Origin: Paracoccaceae bacterium
GTDB lineage: Bacteria; Pseudomonadota; Alphaproteobacteria; Rhodobacterales; Rhodobacteraceae
Assembly: GCA_020832725.1 (NCBI GenBank)
Contig: JAFIEC010000302.1
Coordinates: 1 to 30,737, forward strand
Length of the DNA: 30,737 bases
Direction: 5' to 3'
The notes under the pieces were generated by a model. That model made no database searches. It saw only the letters and a list, made by a program, of their open reading frames with translations, and was not told where the DNA came from. A program made the position numbers and the translations under genes. Positions 1-6,526 of the stretch are shown in pieces (positions within the stretch are counted from its first letter, which is position 1; the number at the start of each line of letters is the position of its first letter).

Positions 1-613
1 CGGCGGCGTCCTCATCCTCGGCTGCGTCATCGGCCGAACGCAGGCCCGACGGGGCCGAAATGTTGGCGATGACGAAATCCCGCTCGATCGTCGCCTTGAC
101 GCCCTCGGGCAGTTTGACATCCGAGATGTGGATCACGTCACCGATGGCGCAACCTTCCAGATCGACGGTGACGTGGTCGGGAATATCGCCCGCCGTCACC
201 TCCAGTTCCACCTCGGCACGCACGATCGTCAGCACGCCGCCACGTTTCAGGCCGGGGGCCTTTTCGTGGTTGATGAACTCGACGGGAATGAACAGGTTCA
301 CCCGGCTTGTCCTGCGCAGGCGCACAAGATCGAAATGGACCGGCAGGTCCCGGACCACGTCGCGCTGCACGTCGCGGCAGATCACGCGCACATCGTCATG
401 GCCCTCGACCTTGAGGTTGAAGAGCGTCGAGCGGAACCGCCCGGCCTTCAGCTTCTTGAGCAGCGCATTGTAGCGGATGTTGATGGGCAGCGGATCCACT
501 CCGCCACCATAGACGACGCCGGGTACGTAGCCCTCTCTGCGGGCTTGACGGGCGGCCCCCTTGCCTGTCCCCGTCCGCACCTCGGCTACAAGATCAGGGA
601 TCTCGCCAGCCAT
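1..613 (-). CDS. rplY: 50S ribosomal protein L25/general stress protein Ctc, partial
   Basis: The reading frame starts with ATG at 613 and runs off the left edge, so about 204 residues are visible and the C-terminal end is missing. It begins MAGEIPDLVAEVRTGTGKGA, followed by the L25 fold with the conserved R-x-G-x-V-P-G-V-V-Y-G loop, and then the longer TL5/CTC-type C-terminal domain seen in alphaproteobacterial L25. L25 binds 5S rRNA in the large ribosomal subunit; the long form is known from the general stress protein Ctc. A good Shine-Dalgarno sequence (GGAGAG, about 617-622) supports the start. The visible end is turning acidic (many Asp, Glu and Ala), as is usual for the tail of this family. 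The gene is divergent from mcl1. In Rhodobacterales pth usually follows rplY, but that would lie outside the window. Confidence 0.95.
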   Translation of the reverse strand, partial: MAGEIPDLVAEVRTGTGKGAARQARREGYVPGVVYGGGVDPLPINIRYNALLKKLKAGRFRSTLFNLKVEGHDDVRVICRDVQRDVVRDLPVHFDLVRLRRTSRVNLFIPVEFINHEKAPGLKRGGVLTIVRAEVELEVTAGDIPDHVTVDLEGCAIGDVIHISDVKLPEGVKATIERDFVIANISAPSGLRSADDAAEDEDAA

Positions 614-710
614 TGGTCTCTCCTTGCAAGGGCGGCCATCCTCCAAGGGTGTATGGCCGCGTGAGCGCGCGCCTTAGCCCATAATCGCCCCCAGGGGAAG
701 AGGGTGCGGA

Positions 711-739
711 TTGATCTGGTCGTGGCGATGGGCTAGGTC
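711..739 (+). promoter_or_regulatory. candidate sigma70 promoter for mcl1
   Basis: TTGATC (711-716) and TAGGTC (734-739) are separated by 17 bases, a reasonable match to a housekeeping promoter. Transcription would start near 746 and leave a leader of about 100 bases before the mcl1 ATG. The rest of 614-846 holds the rplY and mcl1 ribosome binding sites; I see no other clear element there. Confidence 0.35.
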
Positions 740-846
740 CGCTCGATGCCTGCGGGCAATGCCCCGCCCGCGCCCATGGCCGTGCGCCCCCGCCAGGGAC
801 GATTTGCGAGACAGGTGCGCACAGACGAAACGGACAGGAGTCGCCC

Positions 847-1806
847 ATGAGCTTTCGCACCCAGCCCCCCGCCCCGAACCGCTCCAACCGATGCCAGCTT
901 TTCGGGCCGGGCTCGCGGGCGGAGCTGTTCGAGAAGATGGCCTCCTCGGCCGCCGACACGATCAACCTTGATCTCGAGGATTCGGTCGCGCCCGGGGACA
1001 AGGAGACCGCCCGCGCCAATGTCATCGCCGCGTTGCGCGACATCGACTGGGGCAGCAAGACCATCTCGGTGCGCATCAACGGGCTGGACACGCCGTGGTG
1101 GTATCGCGACGTGGTGGACCTGATCGAGAAGGGCGGCGAGCGGCTCGACATGATCATGATCCCCAAGGCCGGACGGGCCGCCGACATCTATGCCGTCGAT
1201 GCGCTGGTCACCGCCGCCGAAGCTGCCTCGGGCCGACGCAAGCGCCTGGCCTTCGAGGCCATCATCGAGACGGCCGCGGGCCTTGTGAACGTGGCCGAGA
1301 TCGCTGCAGCCAGCCCCCGGATGGAGGCGCTGTCGCTGGGTGCTGCGGATTTCGCGGCCTCGATGGGCATGCAGACCACCGGAATCGGAGGCACGCAGGA
1401 GAATTACTACATGATCCGCGAGGGCCAGATGTACTGGCCCGACCCGTGGCATCAGGCCACGGTGTCGATCGTCGCGGCCTGTCGCACGCATGGGCTGCTG
1501 CCCGTCGATGGCCCCTTCGGCGATTTCTCCGACGAGCCGGGCTTTCGCGCCCAGGCGCTGCGGGCGGCGACATTGGGCATGGTGGGCAAATGGGCCATCC
1601 ATCCCGGCCAGATCGCGCTGGCCAACGAGGTCTTCACCCCGTCCGAGGCAGCGGTCGCCGAGGCGCGCGCTGTTCTCGCCGCGATGGAGCAGGCCAAGGC
1701 CGAGGGCAAGGGTGCGACGGTCTACAAGGGGCGGCTGGTGGATATTGCCTCGATCCGTCAGGCCGAGGTCGTGGTGCGCCAGGCCGAGATGATCGCGGGC
1801 AAGTGA
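847..1806 (+). CDS. mcl1: L-malyl-CoA/beta-methylmalyl-CoA lyase
   Basis: This 319-residue protein belongs to the HpcH/HpaI aldolase / CitE-like family and closely resembles the Mcl1 enzyme of Rhodobacter. Mcl1 reversibly cleaves L-malyl-CoA to acetyl-CoA and glyoxylate, and beta-methylmalyl-CoA to propionyl-CoA and glyoxylate, in the ethylmalonyl-CoA pathway of acetate assimilation. The sequence shows LDLEDSVAP (residues 41-49), R76 in SVRING, E141 in FEAIIET and D168 in LGAADFA, which match the CoA/substrate and Mg-binding residues of the family. The motif TTGIGGTQENYYM and the C-terminal YKGRLVDIASIRQAE are also typical of Mcl1. The length is normal. An AGGAG ribosome binding site at about 836-840 fixes the start. 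accA follows in the same direction after 74 bases, so the two may be co-transcribed. The related malyl-CoA thioesterase Mcl2 is a possible alternative, but it lacks this close Mcl1 similarity. Confidence 0.93.
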   Translation: MSFRTQPPAPNRSNRCQLFGPGSRAELFEKMASSAADTINLDLEDSVAPGDKETARANVIAALRDIDWGSKTISVRINGLDTPWWYRDVVDLIEKGGERLDMIMIPKAGRAADIYAVDALVTAAEAASGRRKRLAFEAIIETAAGLVNVAEIAAASPRMEALSLGAADFAASMGMQTTGIGGTQENYYMIREGQMYWPDPWHQATVSIVAACRTHGLLPVDGPFGDFSDEPGFRAQALRAATLGMVGKWAIHPGQIALANEVFTPSEAAVAEARAVLAAMEQAKAEGKGATVYKGRLVDIASIRQAEVVVRQAEMIAGK

Positions 1807-1880
1807 TCGCGGGAGGCAGGGCCGGGCAGCGCCCGGCCTGGCCGTGGGTGCGCCTCGGGGCACGCGCATTGGGGGATGCA

Positions 1881-2840
1881 ATGAACTACCTCGAATTCGA
1901 AAAGCCGCTGGCAGAGATCGAGGGCAAGGCCGCAGAGCTGCGCGCCATGGCCCGGGCGAACCCCGAGATGGATGTCGCCCACGAGGCAGAGGCGCTTGAC
2001 CGCAAGGCCGCCGCGATGCTGGAGGAGCTTTACCGCAACCTCTCTCCGTGGCGGAAATGCCTGGTGGCCCGTCACCCCGACCGGCCGCATTGCCGCGACT
2101 ATATCGGGGCGCTGTTCTCGGAATACACGCCGCTTGCCGGTGACCGGAACTTTGCCGACGATCAGGCGGTTCTGGGCGGGCTTGCCCGCTTCGAGGACCG
2201 GGCCGTGGTGGTGATCGGACACGAAAAGGGCAGCGACACGCGCGGGCGCATCCATCACAATTTCGGCATGGCCCGCCCCGAGGGCTATCGCAAGGCGATC
2301 CGCCTGATGGACCTTGCGGACCGCTTTGGCCTGCCGGTGATCACGCTGGTAGACACACCCGGGGCCTATCCCGGCAAGGGTGCAGAGGAGCGGGGTCAAT
2401 CCGAGGCCATCGCGCGGGCAACCGAGAAGTGCCTTTCGCTGCGGGTGCCGCTTGTCTCGGTCATCATCGGCGAAGGCGGGTCTGGCGGTGCCGTCGCCTT
2501 TGCCACGGCCAACCGCGTGGCAATGCTGGAGCATTCGATCTATTCGGTCATCTCGCCCGAGGGCTGTGCCTCGATCCTCTGGAAGGATGCCGAGAAGATG
2601 CGCGAGGCCGCCGAGGCCCTGCGCCTGACCGCGCAGGATCTGCGCAAGCTCGACGTGATCGACCGGGTGGTGTCCGAGCCCCTGGGCGGCGCGCAGCGAC
2701 ATCGGGAACAGACCATCCGCAACGTCGGCGCCGCGATTTCGGACTTGCTGCGCGATCTGGTCAAGAAGACCCCGGACAACCTCCGCAAGGACCGGCGCGA
2801 GAAGTTCCTGTCGATGGGGTCGCGAGGGCTGGCGGCCTGA
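1881..2840 (+). CDS. accA: acetyl-CoA carboxylase carboxyltransferase subunit alpha
   Basis: The 319-residue protein has the normal length and motifs of AccA. With AccD it forms the carboxyltransferase that moves CO2 from carboxybiotin to acetyl-CoA, giving malonyl-CoA for fatty-acid synthesis. The start MNYLEFEKPLAEIEGKAAEL is characteristic. DTPGAYPG lies at residues 158-165 and the oxyanion-forming GEGGSGGA motif at 197-204; ISPEGCASILWKDA follows. The frame is open far upstream, but ATG at 1881 matches the conserved N-terminus and is preceded by GGGGGA (1871-1876). The gene follows mcl1 and converges on plsC, with only 27 bases between the two stop codons. Confidence 0.97.
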   Translation: MNYLEFEKPLAEIEGKAAELRAMARANPEMDVAHEAEALDRKAAAMLEELYRNLSPWRKCLVARHPDRPHCRDYIGALFSEYTPLAGDRNFADDQAVLGGLARFEDRAVVVIGHEKGSDTRGRIHHNFGMARPEGYRKAIRLMDLADRFGLPVITLVDTPGAYPGKGAEERGQSEAIARATEKCLSLRVPLVSVIIGEGGSGGAVAFATANRVAMLEHSIYSVISPEGCASILWKDAEKMREAAEALRLTAQDLRKLDVIDRVVSEPLGGAQRHREQTIRNVGAAISDLLRDLVKKTPDNLRKDRREKFLSMGSRGLAA

Positions 2841-2875
2841 GCTGGCCTTGGGCCGGCCGCTCCGGGCTCAGCCGC
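2832..2875. terminator. candidate bidirectional terminator between accA and plsC
   Basis: GCGGCCTGAGC (2832-2842) can pair with GCTCAGCCGC (2866-2875), with one bulged C. Inside it GGCC (2844-2847) and GGCC (2851-2854) can form a small second stem. The structure covers both convergent stop codons. There is no clear U tract on either strand, so the terminator role is inferred from position. Confidence 0.4.
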
Positions 2876-3611
2876 GCGGCCCCGGATCAAAGCCGGCCTC
2901 GCGCATGAGACTGTCGGACGCGGTCTCGATCTCCTCCTCCAGACGGGAGAGGAAGTCGCGCTGCGCAAGTCCGGGGGCGATGGGCGTCAGGAATTCCACC
3001 ACCGCCAGCCCCGGCTTGCGGTAGATCCCCCGTCGCGGCCAGAAGACCCCGACATTGGTGGCCGCCGGCACGCAGGTATGGCCCAGCCGCTCGTACAGGA
3101 TCGCCGGGCCGACCTTGTAGGGTATTCGCACGCCGGGGGCCACGCGCGTGCCCTGCGGGTAGATGATCAGCTGTCCACGCAGGTCCCGCCGCGCCTCGAC
3201 ACCTTCCACCATCTGCTGGATGGCCCGGGCCTTGCGCCCCCGGTCCACCGGCACGCAGCCGATGCGCAGGGCGTACCAGCCCAGCACCGGCGCGAACCGC
3301 AGCTCCTTCTTCATGATGAAATGGGGTCTCGGCACGGCGCTGATGATCAGGATGATGTCAAAGAACGACTGGTGCTTGGCCGCGATCAGGGCGGTGCCGT
3401 CGGGGGGAATGCCGCGCACCTCCGAGCGCAGGCCAACCATCCAGCGCGCCGAGAACCGCACCCAGCGGCAATAGACATGGACACCGCGCCAGGCCCATTC
3501 CCGGCTGAATGCCGCAGGAAGCGTGAACACGATGGCCAGCGCGGGCATCGCCAGATACATCTGGGCGACGAACAGCGCCGAGAGCACCCATTGAACCGGC
3601 CCGTGCCTCAT
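2868..3611 (-). CDS. 1-acyl-sn-glycerol-3-phosphate acyltransferase family (PlsC-like)
   Basis: This 247-residue protein is a lysophosphatidic acid acyltransferase homologue, which would acylate the sn-2 position of lysophosphatidate at the cytoplasmic face of the inner membrane. One N-terminal membrane segment spans about residues 8-32. The HX4D catalytic motif is seen as H80-Q-S-F-F-D85. The usual FPEGTR motif is YPQGTR at 151-156, with Gln in place of Glu; some PlsC homologues tolerate this. The frame is open further upstream, but the ATG at 3611 gives an ATGA overlap with the ftsX stop codon and starts at the hydrophobic anchor, so I prefer it. It is the last gene of the ftsE-ftsX-plsC operon. 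The exact acyl acceptor is not shown by the sequence. Confidence 0.88.
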   Translation of the reverse strand: MRHGPVQWVLSALFVAQMYLAMPALAIVFTLPAAFSREWAWRGVHVYCRWVRFSARWMVGLRSEVRGIPPDGTALIAAKHQSFFDIILIISAVPRPHFIMKKELRFAPVLGWYALRIGCVPVDRGRKARAIQQMVEGVEARRDLRGQLIIYPQGTRVAPGVRIPYKVGPAILYERLGHTCVPAATNVGVFWPRRGIYRKPGLAVVEFLTPIAPGLAQRDFLSRLEEEIETASDSLMREAGFDPGPRG

Positions 3612-4522
3612 GTGATCCCCCTCAGCATCCGGATGGCGGCGGCACGGGTGGCGGCAAAGGCCACGAGCGCGGCGAAGGGCGGGATCGCAATCGGCCACAG
3701 CCATTCCGCCCCTTCAAAGGCGAGCCCTGTCAGAAACGCCCCCGTCGCGGCCTCGCCGCCCGGTAGCGCCGCAACCGCCGCCATCCCCACAGCGGTGCCC
3801 AGCGCCGCACCCAGGCCCGCGCGCCGCGTGAAGCGGCGGACAAAGCCACGGGCGATGTAGACATCCCGCGCGCCCACGAGCCGCAGCACGGCGATCACCC
3901 GGGCGTTGGCCGCAAGCGCCGCAGTCGCCGCCAGCGTGACCATTCCCGCCACCGCTCCTCCGATCAGCAGCACCGAGGCCAGCCCCAGCGCCCGCAGCCG
4001 CTCGGCGGCCTGAACCAGCGGCCTGCGCCAACGGGTGTGATCGTCCAGCACAGCCCCCGGTGCCTCTGCGGCCAGCCGCAGCCGAAGCCCCTCGGAATCA
4101 TAGCGCGCGCCGGTCTCGATCACCTCCACCAGCCGGGGCAGGGGCAGGGCGTCCACCGGCAGGTCGGGGCCGAACCACGGCTCCAGCAGCGCGCGTTGCT
4201 CGGTCTCGTCGATCAGCCGGGCCGAGGCGATGCCGGGCGTGGTGGTCAGTACCTCCATCACGGCCCGCACCCGCGCCTCCATCTGCTCGGCAGGCGCCGA
4301 GATACGTACCGTGGAGCTGCGGGCAAGCTCGTCCGACCAGCGATCGGCCATCCGCCCGGCCGCCAGCGACAGCGCAAGCGCGAAAACCGCCAGAAAGGCC
4401 ATCGCCGCCGCCGTCAGCGTGGTCAGCCATGCAGTCGCCCCTGTGGAGGGCACCACCCTTTCGGCACCGTCCCGTGACAGGCCGAAGGTTCCCAGTGTGG
4501 CAAGAGTCTCGCGCAGCTTCAC
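3608..4522 (-). CDS. ftsX: FtsX-like cell division permease
   Basis: The 304-residue protein has the FtsX architecture: a short cytoplasmic N-terminus, a first membrane segment at about residues 30-56, a periplasmic domain of roughly 120 residues, and three C-terminal membrane segments. With FtsE it forms the type VII ABC complex that controls septal peptidoglycan hydrolases. The cytoplasmic loop VIAVLRLVGARDVYIARGF is the most recognisable part: the R-L-V-G-A-x-D-x-Y-I-A pattern after the second membrane segment is conserved in FtsX. Translation starts at GTG, which overlaps the ftsE stop codon as GTGA, and the gene in turn overlaps the plsC start as ATGA. The sequence is more divergent than that of FtsE, as is usual for this subunit. 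Confidence 0.88.
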   Translation of the reverse strand: MKLRETLATLGTFGLSRDGAERVVPSTGATAWLTTLTAAAMAFLAVFALALSLAAGRMADRWSDELARSSTVRISAPAEQMEARVRAVMEVLTTTPGIASARLIDETEQRALLEPWFGPDLPVDALPLPRLVEVIETGARYDSEGLRLRLAAEAPGAVLDDHTRWRRPLVQAAERLRALGLASVLLIGGAVAGMVTLAATAALAANARVIAVLRLVGARDVYIARGFVRRFTRRAGLGAALGTAVGMAAVAALPGGEAATGAFLTGLAFEGAEWLWPIAIPPFAALVAFAATRAAAIRMLRGIT

Positions 4523-5196
4523 AGGTCCGCTCCGGCCGCCTGCAGCCGCCCGCGCACGATACGCAGCACCCGTGCCGAAACCTGCGCCTTGGCCACGCGG
4601 ATCAGGTTGAGATCGTGGGTCGCGACAAGAACCGTCTTGCCCATGCGGTTCAGCTCCACCAGCAGCGCCAGCAGCCGCTGGGCCATCTCCCAGTCGACAT
4701 TCCCGGTGGGCTCATCGGCCAGAACCACATCGGGTGACATGATGACCGCCCGGGCCAGCGCGGCCCGCTGCCGTTCCCCTCCCGAAAGCTCGGGCGGAAG
4801 CTGGGCGGTCTGGCCGGAAAGCCCGACCCAGCCCAGAAGCTCGCGCAGGTCTGCCTCGGCCGCGCTTGTGTCCTGCCCCGAGACTTCCAGCGGCAGGGCC
4901 ACATTCTCCGCGATGCTCAGATGGTCGATGAACTGGCAATCCTGATGCCCGATGCCGATGCGGCGGCGGGCGCGGGCGACCTCGTCGCGGTCCATCTGGC
5001 GCACGTCCTGCCCGAATATGCGGGCCTGTCCACGCGTCGGCTGCAACTCCATGAAGCAAAGCTTCAGCAGCGTGCTCTTGCCCGACCCGGAAGGTCCGGT
5101 GAGAAAATGGAACGTGCCGGGCGCCAGGTGCAGCGACAGCTCGCTCAGGATGTCGCCGCCCCCATAGCTGAAGGAGGCCTGCTCAAGCTCGATCAC
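4519..5196 (-). CDS. ftsE: cell division ATP-binding protein FtsE
   Basis: The 225-residue ABC ATPase has Walker A GPSGSGKST (residues 34-42), the signature LSGGERQR (137-144), Walker B VVLADEPT (157-164) and the switch histidine in ATHD (residue 194). GNVDWE directly after Walker B resembles the FtsE form GNLDPE. FtsE powers FtsX and links cytoplasmic division to cell-wall hydrolysis. Translation starts at GTG with CGGAG upstream. The gene heads the operon; its 3' end overlaps ftsX by four bases, so subunit production is probably coupled. Its 5' region of 143 bases is shared with the divergent zinc-ribbon gene. Confidence 0.93.
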   Translation of the reverse strand: MIELEQASFSYGGGDILSELSLHLAPGTFHFLTGPSGSGKSTLLKLCFMELQPTRGQARIFGQDVRQMDRDEVARARRRIGIGHQDCQFIDHLSIAENVALPLEVSGQDTSAAEADLRELLGWVGLSGQTAQLPPELSGGERQRAALARAVIMSPDVVLADEPTGNVDWEMAQRLLALLVELNRMGKTVLVATHDLNLIRVAKAQVSARVLRIVRGRLQAAGADL

Positions 5197-5246
5197 GCGG
5201 GAACTCCGAATCTCTGGCCCGACACTCTTGCCCAGCGCGTTGCGTG

Positions 5247-5274
5247 TTGCAATGTGCTGTCAGGAGACTAGGCT
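5247..5274 (+). promoter_or_regulatory. candidate sigma70 promoter for the zinc-ribbon gene
   Basis: TTGCAA (5247-5252) and TAGGCT (5269-5274) are separated by 16 bases, in the 143-base region between divergent ftsE and the zinc-ribbon gene. This would give a leader of about 60 bases. I see no equally clear ftsE promoter on the other strand. Confidence 0.45.
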
Positions 5275-5339
5275 TGCGCGGTCCGCTTCGGGCGACTGCC
5301 CGGTGCGGTCGCGGGCAGGCGGTACCAGGTGAGGGATCG

Positions 5340-6512
5340 ATGCGGATCGTTTGTCCGAATTGCGGCGCACAATACGAGGTGGACGAGGGCGCAATCCCGT
5401 CCGAGGGGCGGGATGTGCAATGCTCCTCTTGCGGGCATTCGTGGTTCCAGATCCGGCCCGAGCCGGCACAGCGCTCCGTTCCCCGCGCCATCCTGCCCGA
5501 GGACGGGCCGCAAGAAGCCGATGCCGATGCCGATGCCGATGCCCATCCCGGGCCTTCGGTCGAGGACGGTGCCGCGGCACATGATTCCGGCGCACCGGAG
5601 CCTGATGAGGACGAGGTTCTGCGCCGGTTCATCGATGCGCCGGAGCCCGAACCGCCCCAGCCCGCCCCCCCTTCGGAGGCGCACAAGCCCGATCCGGCGG
5701 ATGGCCCCGGCGCGACGGTGACGCGGGCGGCACGGTCCGGGGTCGATCCCGCGATCGCCGAGATCCTCCGGGAGGAGGCCGAACGTGAGGCCCGCTTGCG
5801 CAGGGGAGGCGACGCGACCCCCGCCGACGTCGCCGCGGCTGCGCCTGCAGCACCCGCCGAAGGGGCCGCGGCCTCCACCGCCAGCCCTGGCGTGGACGAT
5901 GATGACGAGGCCCGCCGCCGAAGGCAGCGCCACCGTGAGGCGCTGGCCCGAGAGCGGAGGCTTGCGGCCGAGAACGGCGCGCCCGCTCCGGCCACCTCAG
6001 CCGCGCCTGCTCCCGGCTCAGAGGGCCAGGGCGGCGGCCCGGCGCCTGCCGAAACGGTGCCCGAGCCGATCTTGGCGGCGGCATCCGATCCCGCATCCGC
6101 CGAGGTCGAGGCGGGTCTGCCCGGCCCGGCACCCCGCAGGCCCGAACGGCCCGCGAGGCCCGTGGCTGGCGCGGGATCGCGGCGTGACCTTCTGCCCGAT
6201 GTCGATGAACTCAACTCCACCCTGCGCGATGTCGGAGAGGCGCGGCCCGAGGGGCGGGTTCCCGCCAGCCCCGCCGCCGGCGCGCCGCGAAACCGGCGCG
6301 GCTTTCGGCGGGGCTTTGCCCTGACGCTGCTGGCGATATTCCTGGCGACGCTGCTCTATCTGCGCCCCGACCTTGTCACGGCCTTCGTGCCCGAGGCCGC
6401 ACCCGCGCTCGCCGCCTATGGCGAGGCTGTCGGCCGGCTGCATGAGATCGTTCACGAACGGGCCAGCGGCGCGGCGGATGCGGTGCTGACGATGGTGGGG
6501 CGTCTGTTCTAG
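5340..6512 (+). CDS. membrane-anchored zinc-ribbon (MJ0042-type) protein of unknown function
   Basis: The 390-residue protein begins with an MJ0042-type zinc ribbon: C5 and C8 in CPNCGAQYEVDEGAIP pair with C28 and C31 in CSSCGHSWF. A long, low-complexity, acidic and Ala/Pro-rich middle follows (about residues 40-320). One predicted membrane segment lies at about 325-341, with a helical tail of about 50 residues after it. The expected topology is a cytoplasmic zinc finger on a flexible linker, anchored in the inner membrane. This architecture is common in Alphaproteobacteria, often beside ftsEX, but its function is not established. The start was set at the ATG that opens directly into the zinc ribbon, preceded by GAGGGA; the frame is open further upstream. 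A hexanucleotide GATGCC is repeated four times at 5520-5543 and encodes an Asp-Ala run. Confidence 0.85.
   Translation: MRIVCPNCGAQYEVDEGAIPSEGRDVQCSSCGHSWFQIRPEPAQRSVPRAILPEDGPQEADADADADAHPGPSVEDGAAAHDSGAPEPDEDEVLRRFIDAPEPEPPQPAPPSEAHKPDPADGPGATVTRAARSGVDPAIAEILREEAEREARLRRGGDATPADVAAAAPAAPAEGAAASTASPGVDDDDEARRRRQRHREALARERRLAAENGAPAPATSAAPAPGSEGQGGGPAPAETVPEPILAAASDPASAEVEAGLPGPAPRRPERPARPVAGAGSRRDLLPDVDELNSTLRDVGEARPEGRVPASPAAGAPRNRRGFRRGFALTLLAIFLATLLYLRPDLVTAFVPEAAPALAAYGEAVGRLHEIVHERASGAADAVLTMVGRLF
5520..5543 (+). repeat. four perfect copies of GATGCC within the zinc-ribbon gene
   Basis: GATGCC occurs four times in a row and encodes alternating Asp and Ala. A change of one unit keeps the frame, so this is a likely slippage site that alters only the length of the disordered acidic linker. 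Confidence 0.9.
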
Positions 6513-6526
6513 GCTGCCAGACCCAT

